A DNA stretch of 17,033 bases. Source: CAYJRR01 sp964372275 [NCBI: uncultured bacterium] (GTDB lineage: Bacteria > CAYJRR01). The stretch lies in the NCBI GenBank assembly GCA_964372275.1, contig CAYJRR010000025.1:4576-21608 (forward strand), read 5' to 3'. Shown piece by piece: positions 1 through 7,212 of the stretch. The number at the start of each line of letters is the position of its first letter. Positions within the stretch are counted from its first letter, which is position 1. A program made the translations under genes and the position numbers. The notes under the pieces are model-generated. The model was not told the DNA's origin. It was given only the letters and a program-made list of their open reading frames with translations, and searched no databases.

Positions 1-2
1 CC

Positions 3-626
3 GAGTCCGAGCCGGCGGCCGAGCCCGTCACCGGACCCGTCGCCGAGCCCGACGCGAACGCCGAGCCCGACGCGAACGCCGAGCCCGTTGCCAGCGCCGA
101 GGCCGCGCCCATGGCCGAACCCGTCGCCGCCGTCCTCGCCGCCGAGCCGCTGGACATCGTCGCCGCCGCGGAACGGGTGTTCGACGCGACCGACCGTCGC
201 GGGATCGCGCAGGTGGTCGTCGACTTCGCCTCGCGATGGGTCGATCGCGCCATCTTCTTCGATCTCACCGGACCGAACGTGGAGGTCCTGGCGCACCGGC
301 GCGCGTTTCCCGAAGACGTCCCACCGCCGGCGCTCTCGCTCCCCGTCGCCGACGCCACGCTCCTTTCGGTCATCGCCCGCGGAAAGCAGCCGGCGTTCGG
401 CCCGATGCCGAACGGGCAGATGTACAACCGCTTCCTCGCGCTGGCGGGACTGCCCCGACCGCCGTTCGTGCTTCTCTATCCGCTCCTGGCCTACGGGAAG
501 TCGGTCGCGGTCCTCTACGGCGACCTCGCCGCGCCGCGTCCGGTCGAGGAGTTCGGCGACCTGCAACTCCTCTTCAAGGAGGCCGGCACCGCCTGGGACC
601 TCCTCGGCGCGCTGGTCCGCGGTTAG
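3..626 (+). CDS. C-terminal part of a GAF-like domain protein with Pro/Ala/Glu-rich linker (5' end outside window)
   Basis: The reading frame is open from the left edge (first full codon at base 3) to a TAG at 624-626, so only the last 207 residues are seen and the true start lies outside. The first ~45 residues are a low-complexity Ala/Glu/Pro linker that includes an in-frame 18-bp tandem repeat. The remaining ~165 residues have the alternating helix/strand pattern of a GAF-like sensor fold, with segments such as RAIFFDL, PAFGPMP and SVAVLYGD. An internal ATG at 111 lies inside the linker and is unlikely to be the start. GAF domains bind small ligands or mediate dimerisation in signalling proteins; the ligand and the output domain cannot be seen here. 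The gene ends 6 bp from the convergent aroF stop. The GAF assignment is by pattern only and is moderate. Confidence 0.6.
   Translation, partial: ESEPAAEPVTGPVAEPDANAEPDANAEPVASAEAAPMAEPVAAVLAAEPLDIVAAAERVFDATDRRGIAQVVVDFASRWVDRAIFFDLTGPNVEVLAHRRAFPEDVPPPALSLPVADATLLSVIARGKQPAFGPMPNGQMYNRFLALAGLPRPPFVLLYPLLAYGKSVAVLYGDLAAPRPVEEFGDLQLLFKEAGTAWDLLGALVRG
42..86 (+). repeat. 18-bp in-frame tandem repeat in linker
   Basis: Two exact copies of an 18-bp unit (42-59 and 60-77) are followed by a 9-base partial third copy (78-86). Each unit encodes Ala-Glu-Pro-Asp-Ala-Asn. It sits in the Pro/Ala/Glu linker before the GAF-like domain, so it probably only lengthens a flexible linker, and its copy number may vary between strains. 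Confidence 0.75.
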
Positions 627-632
627 TACCTC

Positions 633-1649
633 CTAGACCGCGCGCCCCACCACGGGGGCGATCTGTTTCACCTGCTGCATCAGCGCCTCGAACGCGTCGA
701 GCGAGAGGCTCTGCGGTCCATCGGAGAGGGCCTCCGCCGGATTGGGGTGGACTTCGACCATCAGACCGTCGGCGCCGACGGCGACCACCGCGCGGGCGAG
801 GGGCGGCACCGCCCAGCGGATCCCGACGGCGTGCGACGGATCGACCACCACCGGCAGGTGCGTCATCTGGCGGAGCACCGGAACGGCGTTCAGGTCGAGC
901 GTGTTCCGCGTCGACGTCTCGTAGGTCCGGATCCCGCGCTCGCACAGGATCACCCGGTAGTTCCCCTGGCTGACGACGTACTCCGCCGCCAGCAACCACT
1001 CCTGGATCGTCGCGCTCAATCCCCGTTTCAGCAGCACCGGCTTCTTCGCCCGCCCGACCGCCTCGAGCAGCGAAAAGTTCTGCATGTTGCGCGCCCCCAC
1101 CTGCAGGACGTCGGAGTACTCCTCGACCAGCGGGAGCGTCTCGACGTCCTTGACCTCGGTCACCACCAGCAGTCCCGTCTGCGCGCGCGCCGCGGCGAGG
1201 ATCTTCAGGCCCTCCTCCTTCAGTCCCTGGAACGCGTAGGGGCTGGTGCGCGGCTTGAACGCGCCGCCCCGCAGGAAGCGCGCGCCGGTCCGCGCCACCG
1301 ACTCGGCCGTCCGCAGCACCTGGTCGCGGCTCTCGACGGCGCACGGGCCGGCGATCACCGCGAACGACTCGCCGCCGATCGACGCCCCGTTCGGGAAGGT
1401 GACGACGCTCGTCTCGTCGTGGAGTTCCCGTGAGACGAGCTTGTAGGGCTTCGACACCGGGACGGCGTCGGCGACCCCGGGCATCACCTGGAACGTACCG
1501 GGCTCGAGCGCCCCCTTGTTCCCGGTGACGCCGAGCGCGACGCGCGTCGCCCCCGGGATCTCGTGCGGGGTCAGCCCCATCGAGCGGACCCGGTGGGCGA
1601 CGCGGTCGATCTCCTCGCGGGTCGCCCCGGGCTTCATCAAAATCAGCAT
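633..1649 (-). CDS. aroF: 3-deoxy-7-phosphoheptulonate (DAHP) synthase, type I-beta
   Basis: This 338-residue cytoplasmic enzyme condenses phosphoenolpyruvate with erythrose 4-phosphate, the first step of the shikimate pathway. Residues 1-70 resemble the ferredoxin-like regulatory domain of Thermotoga-type DAHP synthases (start [10 protein letters not shown]), which in that family mediates feedback inhibition by tyrosine or phenylalanine. The TIM-barrel follows, with AGPCAVES (100-107), [11 protein letters not shown] (132-142), LLKRG (206-210), CERGIRTYE (236-244), DPSHA (270-274) and LMVEVHPNP (296-304). Cys103, His273, Glu299 and Asp310 fall at the expected metal-ligand positions. The ATG at 1649 matches the family N-terminus, although the GAGGG upstream is only one base away. 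The gene stands alone, convergent with the GAF-like gene and divergent from the CsgG-like gene. The function is very secure. Confidence 0.97.
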   Translation of the reverse strand: MLILMKPGATREEIDRVAHRVRSMGLTPHEIPGATRVALGVTGNKGALEPGTFQVMPGVADAVPVSKPYKLVSRELHDETSVVTFPNGASIGGESFAVIAGPCAVESRDQVLRTAESVARTGARFLRGGAFKPRTSPYAFQGLKEEGLKILAAARAQTGLLVVTEVKDVETLPLVEEYSDVLQVGARNMQNFSLLEAVGRAKKPVLLKRGLSATIQEWLLAAEYVVSQGNYRVILCERGIRTYETSTRNTLDLNAVPVLRQMTHLPVVVDPSHAVGIRWAVPPLARAVVAVGADGLMVEVHPNPAEALSDGPQSLSLDAFEALMQQVKQIAPVVGRAV

Positions 1650-1655
1650 TCCCTC

Positions 1656-1664
1656 GCTATATCA
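1656..1664 (-). promoter_or_regulatory. Candidate extended -10 promoter element for aroF
   Basis: On the minus strand the 63-bp divergent gap contains TG-A-TATAGC (1664 to 1656), an extended -10 element with 4 of 6 matches to TATAAT. No convincing -35 is seen, which extended -10 promoters tolerate. Transcription would start at about the aroF ATG, implying a leaderless or near-leaderless mRNA. The site is weakly supported and rests on pattern matching alone. Confidence 0.3.
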
Positions 1665-1712
1665 CGAATTTGCCGGCGTACGCCCCGCTCTGGTAAGGTC
1701 TCGAGGAAGCGC

Positions 1713-3233
1713 ATGCGCCACCCTCGATCGGCCGCAGGCCTCCTGCTCGTGGCGCTGTCCCTGGTCACCGTCCGCCCGGCGCTCGCGCGCTCCGCCGACG
1801 AGCGCGAGTCGACCTTCTGGAAGATCGGGGTCGTCGACTTCACCGGCCGCACGCCGCAGGTCACCGGCCAGGCCGCCGCCCAGCGCTTCGCCTCGGGCCT
1901 CAAACGCAGCCGGCGCTTCCACGTCGTCGATCGGCGGTCCGTCCGCGCGGCGGTCCGCCTGATGGAGGTCGTCTTCGAGGATGGGCGGATCACCGACGCC
2001 GACGCCCGGCGTCTCTGCAAGGAGCTCGAGCTCGACGGGCTGTTCGCCGGGCGCCTGGAGCGGCGTTCCGGCGGCGCGGGGTTGAGCTTGAGCCTCCACT
2101 CCGCCTCGGGCCGGCTCTTCTCGCGCTACCGATTCGCCGTCTCCCCCGCCTTCACCCAACGCGAGGCGGACGACCTCGCGCGCGCGTCGATCGCGCGGCT
2201 GCCCTACGACGGGCTGGTGGTCAGCGTCCGTGGCGACCTCGCGCTGGTGAACCTCGGCCTGGCGCAAGGGGTGACCGGGGGGGCGAAGCTCTACGCCTTC
2301 GAGCTCGATTCGATGCATCGCGACGAGGCGGGGGCGAAGGTCGGTCCGCGGTCGGCCCTCGCCGAGCTGGAGGTGGTGCGGGCCGAACGGCACGGCGCGT
2401 GGGTCCGTCCCCGGAAGGGGGAGATGCCCGAGCTGTTCACCAAGATCTCGCGAAAACCGGTGAGCGGTCTCGATCGACTCAAAGTGATCGAACGGGTCGC
2501 CGACGAACCGTCGGCCGTGCCGGTGGTCGGATTCGAGATCGACGGCGATACGGCGCTGCTGTTCAAGCGCTATCGGCTCGAAGGGACCGGCCAGCGCTAC
2601 AGCTCGAAGACGACGCTCTTCCCCGCGCCGGGCCTGCGCGCCACGTGGTATCCGACGCGGCGCTTCGGCGTCGGCGCCTCCTATCGCCGCGGCTTCATCC
2701 CGTTCCGGCGGCCGGTCGGCGATCCGCCCGACGAGACGGTGGAGAGCTTCGACGGGACGGTGGACCTCCTGGTCGTCGAAGGGAAGGTCCGCCACCTGGT
2801 CGGCGGATCGGGTCTCCTTTCCGGAAGCTCGGTCGCCGGGTCGATCGGCTGGTACGACAGCCGCTTCGCCATCGAAGACCAGGATCCGCGGGTCCTGACC
2901 AGCGATCGCTACGCCGGCCTCCTCGTCGCCGTCGAGACGCGCGTCCCGATCTACTACGACATCGGGGTCGGGGCCCGGCTGGGGGTCGTCCCGCGCGCGT
3001 CGGTCACCGAGCGCCCCGTGCACAACGGATCGGCGCAGGCGTTGGGCCTCACCGGCACGGTGGGTCTGGATTACCACGCCGATGAACACCTGTTCGTTCG
3101 CCTGGAATATGGATTCGAGTCGATGCGGACCCGGTTTCCGTCGGCCGGCGGCAGCCGCGGCGTCCTATCCCCCGAATCCAGCGACGTTTATCACGGTGCC
3201 ACGCTGACGATCGGATGGCGGGGGTACCGGTGA
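1713..3233 (+). CDS. Exported CsgG/FlgO-like domain protein with C-terminal probable beta-barrel
   Basis: The protein has 506 residues. An open frame extends upstream to 1563, but that part lies over aroF; the ATG at 1713 has a GAGGAA Shine-Dalgarno at 1703-1708 and starts a clear signal peptide (hydrophobic 9-20, cleavage near ALA-RS at 24-26). Residues 36-120 (KIGVVDFTGR, then FHVVDRRSV and LELDGLFAGRL) have the layout of the CsgG/FlgO-type nucleotide-binding-like fold found in outer-membrane-associated lipoproteins. Residues 165-260 read like a beta-rich middle domain. Residues 300-506 alternate polar and hydrophobic residues with many Gly/Tyr turns (GASYRRGF, GSIGWYDSRF, LFVRLEYGFES, ATLTIGWRGYR), as in an outer-membrane barrel. 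No lipobox cysteine is seen. The substrate and the role are unknown; it could be a pore, an adhesin anchor or a stress-response envelope protein. Confidence 0.75.
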   Translation: MRHPRSAAGLLLVALSLVTVRPALARSADERESTFWKIGVVDFTGRTPQVTGQAAAQRFASGLKRSRRFHVVDRRSVRAAVRLMEVVFEDGRITDADARRLCKELELDGLFAGRLERRSGGAGLSLSLHSASGRLFSRYRFAVSPAFTQREADDLARASIARLPYDGLVVSVRGDLALVNLGLAQGVTGGAKLYAFELDSMHRDEAGAKVGPRSALAELEVVRAERHGAWVRPRKGEMPELFTKISRKPVSGLDRLKVIERVADEPSAVPVVGFEIDGDTALLFKRYRLEGTGQRYSSKTTLFPAPGLRATWYPTRRFGVGASYRRGFIPFRRPVGDPPDETVESFDGTVDLLVVEGKVRHLVGGSGLLSGSSVAGSIGWYDSRFAIEDQDPRVLTSDRYAGLLVAVETRVPIYYDIGVGARLGVVPRASVTERPVHNGSAQALGLTGTVGLDYHADEHLFVRLEYGFESMRTRFPSAGGSRGVLSPESSDVYHGATLTIGWRGYR

Positions 3234-3265
3234 GGGGGGGCCAAGGCCCGCCGCTTGCTTTCCCT

Positions 3266-3294
3266 GGAATAGGACCGGCCGGCCGGGGGTCGAA
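3266..3294 (+). promoter_or_regulatory. Candidate ECF-sigma promoter upstream of the ECF operon
   Basis: In the 110-bp gap before the sigma factor gene, GGAATA (3266-3271) resembles the GGAAC-type -35 of ECF promoters. GTCGAA (3289-3294) resembles their GTC-containing -10, with 17 bp between. The spacer holds a perfect 12-bp palindrome, CCGGCCGGCCGG (3275-3286). ECF genes are often self-activated, so the position makes sense. In DNA this rich in G and C such matches arise easily. Confidence 0.28.
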
Positions 3295-3343
3295 CAACGG
3301 GGTTGCGCCCCAGGAATCGGCACGTCCAGGGGGTACCATCGCC

Positions 3344-3949
3344 ATGATGACCAAATCGGCCGAGATCGTGCCGTTCCACAACGCCGCCGAGGCCGGCGTC
3401 TCGCTCTCCGATCCGGAGATTGCGGAGCTGGCGAAGGTCGATCGCCGTCGCGCGCTGGCGGCGGTCGTCGCCAAGTACCGCCGGCCGCTCTATCGCCACG
3501 CCTTCCACATGCTGCGGAACAGCGAGGAGGCGTACGAGATCACCCAGGAGGTCTTCCTGCGAGCCCACCGGGAGTCGCGTCTGTTCGACGCCGACTTCCA
3601 CGTGAAGGGGTGGCTCTACCGCGTGACCGCGAACCTCTCGCTAAAGAGCCTGCGCTCGCGCCGCGTCCGCGCGCTGTTCTCGCTGCGCCGTCCGGAAGCG
3701 CCGCCGGAGCCGACCACCGAACCGGTGGCGCAGGCGATCGCGTCCGAAACCCGCGGCGAGGTGGCCGTCGCGCTCGAGCAGCTTCCGCCGCGTTTCCGAC
3801 AGTTGATCGTGCTCCGCTACTTCGACGACCTCTCCTACAAGGAGATCGCCGATGCGATGCGGATGCCGATCGGCTCGGTGATGAGCGGTCTGTCGCGCGC
3901 GAGAGACCGCTTGAAGAGATCCCTGAAGGAGATGGAGCCCCGTACGTGA
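3344..3949 (+). CDS. ECF-family RNA polymerase sigma factor
   Basis: The protein has 201 residues, normal for the ECF family. Residues 44-78 form region 2 (YRRPLYRHAFHMLRNSEEA, then EITQEVFLRAHR), which binds core polymerase and the -10 element. Residues 145-194 form region 4 with its helix-turn-helix (LPPRFRQLIVLRYFDDLSYKEIA, SVMSGLSRARDRLKR), which binds the -35. Between them is a linker rich in Arg, Pro and Glu. An earlier in-frame ATG at 3215 overlaps the previous gene; the ATG at 3344 follows a CCAGGGGG stretch and gives the usual N-terminus. It directs transcription of a small regulon, probably envelope-related since its neighbours are membrane or exported proteins. Its TGA overlaps the next gene's GTG by 4 bases, as in typical sigma/anti-sigma pairs. 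Regulon and ECF subgroup cannot be told. Confidence 0.95.
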   Translation: MMTKSAEIVPFHNAAEAGVSLSDPEIAELAKVDRRRALAAVVAKYRRPLYRHAFHMLRNSEEAYEITQEVFLRAHRESRLFDADFHVKGWLYRVTANLSLKSLRSRRVRALFSLRRPEAPPEPTTEPVAQAIASETRGEVAVALEQLPPRFRQLIVLRYFDDLSYKEIADAMRMPIGSVMSGLSRARDRLKRSLKEMEPRT

Positions 3950-4632
3950 GTCCCTGCGCACCCTATGCCGACCTGATCGTCCTGCTCTCCGATGGAGAGC
4001 TCTCCGGCGACGCCGCCGCGGAGGTCCGGAAGCATCTCGACGGCTGCGAGGGCTGCCGCCGTCGACACGAGGAGCTCGATCGCCTCGCGGCGATGCTACG
4101 ACCGGAGCGGTCCGCCGACGCGGAGGCGCGCGTTCCGGACCTGGCGGAGGCCCGGTTCTGGAGGCGGTTCGAGGTCGACCTCGCGCGGCGGATCGCGCGT
4201 GCGGAGACCCCCTACTGGCGCCTGCGGCTGGTCGTCCCGGTCCCGGTCGCGGCGGCGGTCGTTTTCGCGCTGGCCCTGCTTTCGGCCGGCTCGGTGGTGA
4301 GTCATCGGCGAGCGGAGGCGCTCGCGACCCGGAACGGCGCGCTCGAGGCGTCGATTCGCGCCATCGCCGAGGAGAGTCTGTTCGGCTTCTCGCCCGAGGT
4401 GGAGCGCGCGCTGATCGCGCTGGAGCTGCCCCCGTCGAAGACCGACGGCGCTGCACCGAAGTGGCTGCCGAACCCGCGTTTCCCCGCCCGGTCCGGCCTC
4501 GGGCCTGCCGCCGGCATCGGAGCGGGCGACCTCGTCGCCGGTTCGAGGCCGCTCCTGGGCCCCTCCGGTTCCGGCCCGCGGCCGATCCGCTTCGTCGACA
4601 CCGACGGGATGGTCGCGGCCGACCTCTACTAG
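3946..4632 (+). CDS. Anti-sigma factor with zinc-binding (ZAS) domain, single-pass membrane protein
   Basis: The protein has 228 residues and starts at a GTG that overlaps the sigma stop codon (GTGA), which couples translation. The cytoplasmic N-terminus carries the ZAS zinc motif His30-x3-Cys34-x2-Cys37 (HLDGCEGC), with a further Cys4, preceded by a LLSDGEL segment typical of anti-sigma factors. One membrane helix spans about 95-117 (VVPVPVAAAVVFALALLSAG). The ~110-residue part beyond the membrane is rich in Pro, Gly and Ala and has no recognised sensor domain. It should hold the ECF sigma factor at the membrane until an envelope signal releases it. No protease site can be recognised. Pairing with the sigma factor is inferred from overlap and family. 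A frame continuing upstream into the sigma gene is rejected because it would duplicate coding across region 4. Confidence 0.9.
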   Translation: MSPCAPYADLIVLLSDGELSGDAAAEVRKHLDGCEGCRRRHEELDRLAAMLRPERSADAEARVPDLAEARFWRRFEVDLARRIARAETPYWRLRLVVPVPVAAAVVFALALLSAGSVVSHRRAEALATRNGALEASIRAIAEESLFGFSPEVERALIALELPPSKTDGAAPKWLPNPRFPARSGLGPAAGIGAGDLVAGSRPLLGPSGSGPRPIRFVDTDGMVAADLY

Positions 4633-4637
4633 CGTTC

Positions 4638-5819
4638 ATGACGCCGTCGCGCGCATCGAAGATCGTTTCGCTCCTCCTCCTGCTCGCCGCCCCCGCCTCG
4701 GCCCAGGAGGTCGAGCCGTCGCGCGTGTTGGAGGAGTCGCTGGCGCTGATCGAGCGCGAATACTTCGATGCCGGCGTGACGCGCGAGGAGCTGGTGGAGG
4801 CGGCGCTCCGCGGCATCGTCGAGCACCTGAACCGCCGCGCCGCGCGGGCGGGGCATCCGCCGATCAACGCGCTGCTCAGCCGGCGCGAGGTGGCGCGCCT
4901 CCAGCAGGCGATCGCCGGCGAGGTCACCGGGATCGGCGTGCTGGCGCGGCCGGGACCGGACGGGATCGAAGTGCTGCAGGTCTTCGCCGGATCGCCGGCG
5001 GGGCGGGCGGGTCTTCGCCCGGGCGATCGGATTGCGGCGATCGACGACCGCCAGACGGCCCAAGGCGGCATGGACGTCTTCGGCCTGCTCCGGGGCGACG
5101 TCGGATCGAAGGTGTCGCTGTCGGTGGTGCGCGAAGCCGGTTCGGAGCATCCGACGAACTTCGCGGTGAAGCTGGTGCGGGGCCGCTATCACGTGAACTC
5201 GGTGGTGGCACGGATGCTGGACAACGACGTCGGCTACTTGCGGGTGGGCGGATTCTCACGAGGAACCTACGACGAGGTGGCCGACAGCCTCCTCGCCTTC
5301 CGCGAGCAGGGGGCTTGGGGGGTGGTCCTCGACCTTCGCGGAAGCCCCGGAGGCGCGCTCGAGTCGGCGACCGCCATCGCCGGCCTGTTCGTCACCCCCG
5401 GCCGCCCGCTGCTGCAGATCCAGCGGCGCGAGGAGGATCCGCACGTGCTCTCCGCCGAAGGGGAGGTCCTGTGGACGGGCCCCCTGGCGGTGCTGGTCGA
5501 CGGCGGCACGGCGGCGTCGGCCGAAGCGCTCGCCTCGGCGTTGAAGGAGAACGAACGGGCGCTCCTGGTCGGCGACCGAACCGCCGGTCGGGGGCTCGCC
5601 GAATCGGTCTTCGCCCTGCCGACGGGTGGCGCCCTTCGCCTGGCGACGGCCCGCTACGCCTCGATCACCGGGCGGAGCTGGGTCCACGGCGGGCTGGAGC
5701 CCGACTCGCCGATCGTGCACGCGCCGCTCGATCCGCTCGATCCGATCGACCCGCAGCTCCGGGCCGCGCTCACGATCATGGCCCGCTTTCGGCCGCGCAG
5801 CGCTGGTTCTTCTCCTTGA
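4638..5819 (+). CDS. Exported PDZ and S41 (C-terminal processing protease family) protein, predicted inactive
   Basis: The protein has 393 residues. The ATG at 4638 is 5 bp after the anti-sigma stop. No clear Shine-Dalgarno is seen, so translation is probably coupled. A signal peptide (1-22, ASA-Q) is followed by a helical region (25-92) and a PDZ domain (~95-182) containing GSPAGRAGLRPGDRI. The S41 domain (~198-360) contains VVLDLRGSPGGAL (229-241). Family members cut exported proteins at the C-terminus using Ser plus Lys. Here the motif usually written TASASE reads TAASAE (291-296), so the catalytic position is Ala293. The Lys expected 25 residues later is Arg318 (AGRG). The protein may therefore bind peptides without cutting them; a one-residue register shift using Ser294 cannot be fully excluded. 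Its 3' end overlaps the convergent thioredoxin gene by 44 bp. It probably acts with the sigma/anti-sigma pair. Confidence 0.88.
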   Translation: MTPSRASKIVSLLLLLAAPASAQEVEPSRVLEESLALIEREYFDAGVTREELVEAALRGIVEHLNRRAARAGHPPINALLSRREVARLQQAIAGEVTGIGVLARPGPDGIEVLQVFAGSPAGRAGLRPGDRIAAIDDRQTAQGGMDVFGLLRGDVGSKVSLSVVREAGSEHPTNFAVKLVRGRYHVNSVVARMLDNDVGYLRVGGFSRGTYDEVADSLLAFREQGAWGVVLDLRGSPGGALESATAIAGLFVTPGRPLLQIQRREEDPHVLSAEGEVLWTGPLAVLVDGGTAASAEALASALKENERALLVGDRTAGRGLAESVFALPTGGALRLATARYASITGRSWVHGGLEPDSPIVHAPLDPLDPIDPQLRAALTIMARFRPRSAGSSP

Positions 5820-7212
5820 GGAGCTGTTCGATCTGCGACGTGAGCACCACGTCGATCTGCGGATTGAACCCCTGGTGGACCCAGTTGATGTTGCCGCACG
5901 GTCCGATTACGACGATCGTCGGGATCCCCTCGATCTGGAACACCCGGGAGAGCGTACCGTCGCCGTCGAACGCGATGGGAAAGGTGTAGCTCGCCTCCTT
6001 GATGTACTCCTCGGCGAGGTCGCGGCTCTTGTCGACGCTCACCGCGACGAAGCGCACCTGCGTCTTGTAGCGGTCGTAGATCTGCTGGTAGATCGGAAGC
6101 TCGAGCCGGCAGGGTCCGCACCAGGTGGCCCAGAAGTCGAGGACGGTGACCTGGCGCGAGAGCGTCTCGCTGTCGATCCGGCGACCGTCGAAGTCCTGCA
6201 GCGTGAACCGGGGACTCTTCTCTTCCATCCGGTCCTCGAGCGCCCCTGCTTCGGCCTCCTTTCGTTCCCGATCGCGACGGCGATCGGACTGCGAGCGCTC
6301 TTCGAGCTCGCGCGCCTCCCGCTCGCTCCTCTCCTTCTCCCGCACGGCGCGCACCTGCGACTCCGCCTCCTGGAGCAGCGCCTTCTTCTCCGCTTCTCGA
6401 AGCTTCCCCTCCTTCACCATCTGCTCCAGCGCCGCGCGCGCCTTCGCCGACTCCTCCCCGTCGTCCAACGCCGCCGACCGGGCGTAGGCCTTGGCCGCGT
6501 TGGTGCCGTCGCCGAGCGCGCGGTGGACCTCCGCGAGGTGGAACCGGATCGCGGCGTGCTCCACGCGGCGCGCCGCCTCCTGGAGCACCGCGACCGCCTC
6601 CCTCCCCTTCCCGGCCCGGTGCTCGATCCAGCCGAGCGTGTCGAGGTAGTAGGCGCGGTTCTCGTCGACGAAGCGGAGGAACTCCTCCTGCCCGACGTCC
6701 GCTCCGGGTGGCGGACCTTCCGCCTCGGACCGGTCGAGCGTGTTCAGCGCCTGCATCACCAGGCGCCGGGCGAGGTCGAGCTTGATCCCCTTCTCGGCGT
6801 AGGCGTAGGCGACGGCGTTCTGAACCTGGGCGCCGGCGAGGTCGGGCTCGATCTCGATCGCGTCGAGCATCGCCTCCATCCGCTCGATCTTCCCGACCTC
6901 CGCGTAGGCCATCGCCAGCTCGCGGGCGACGTGCTCCTTGGGAGAGCCTTCGACCTTGGCGTGCAGCGTCTCCAGGAGCTCGACGCGATGCGCCGGATCC
7001 CGAGTGGCCCGCGCCTCCCGCCAGAGATCCTCGGGAGGCCGGACCTTCAGGGTCGTACCCGGCGGCGCATCGATGATCATCTTCTTCCGACCGTCCTCGT
7101 CGACCACGACGCGAGCCCGCGGCTTGTCGGAACCCGGCTTGGGACACCCCGCCAGGAGGAACCCCAGGCACGTGGCGAAACCGGCGCGAAGGAGAGGGCC
7201 GCGAGCCTTCAT
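5776..7212 (-). CDS. TPR lipoprotein with C-terminal TlpA/ResA-like thioredoxin domain
   Basis: The protein has 478 residues. The ATG at 7212 shares one base with the upstream gene's TGA (TGATG), with GGAAAGG 7 bases away; a TTG one codon earlier is also possible. A lipoprotein signal ends in LAGC (Cys23), so it should be lipid-anchored and face the periplasm. Residues ~60-260 are helical repeats of TPR type. Residues ~260-333 are a very charged Arg/Glu/Lys stretch likely to form a coiled coil. Residues 333-470 are a thioredoxin fold with DFWATWCGPC (active-site WCGPC 364-368) and the cis-proline in EGIPTIV (Pro431). An additional cysteine, Cys439, lies just after it. The family reduces periplasmic disulphides, for instance in cytochrome c maturation, but no cytochrome genes are nearby and the target is unknown. 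It is the last gene of the six-gene unit. Confidence 0.92.
   Translation of the reverse strand: MKARGPLLRAGFATCLGFLLAGCPKPGSDKPRARVVVDEDGRKKMIIDAPPGTTLKVRPPEDLWREARATRDPAHRVELLETLHAKVEGSPKEHVARELAMAYAEVGKIERMEAMLDAIEIEPDLAGAQVQNAVAYAYAEKGIKLDLARRLVMQALNTLDRSEAEGPPPGADVGQEEFLRFVDENRAYYLDTLGWIEHRAGKGREAVAVLQEAARRVEHAAIRFHLAEVHRALGDGTNAAKAYARSAALDDGEESAKARAALEQMVKEGKLREAEKKALLQEAESQVRAVREKERSEREARELEERSQSDRRRDRERKEAEAGALEDRMEEKSPRFTLQDFDGRRIDSETLSRQVTVLDFWATWCGPCRLELPIYQQIYDRYKTQVRFVAVSVDKSRDLAEEYIKEASYTFPIAFDGDGTLSRVFQIEGIPTIVVIGPCGNINWVHQGFNPQIDVVLTSQIEQLLKEKNQRCAAESGP

Noticed and set aside
1670-1699. TTGCCG with TAAGGT (18 bp apart) as a promoter for the CsgG-like gene
   Set aside because: The -10 matches at only 3 of 6 positions and the start site would fall within the Shine-Dalgarno, so the support is too weak to list.
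1563-1712. Upstream extension of the CsgG-like frame
   Set aside because: It overlaps the start of aroF on the other strand, and would hide the signal peptide that begins at the ATG at 1713, which has its own Shine-Dalgarno.
1662-3089. Minus-strand open frame (475 codons) opposite the CsgG-like gene
   Set aside because: The + strand product has a signal peptide, Shine-Dalgarno and structured domains. The antisense product has only biased composition.
3237-3250. GGGCC-AA-GGCCC short palindrome after the CsgG-like gene, considered as a terminator
   Set aside because: The stem is only 4-5 bp once a workable loop is allowed and no T-run follows.
4096-5071. Minus-strand open frames under the anti-sigma and S41 genes
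   Set aside because: They lack start context and domains and are Arg/Ala/Pro-rich shadows of well-supported + strand genes.
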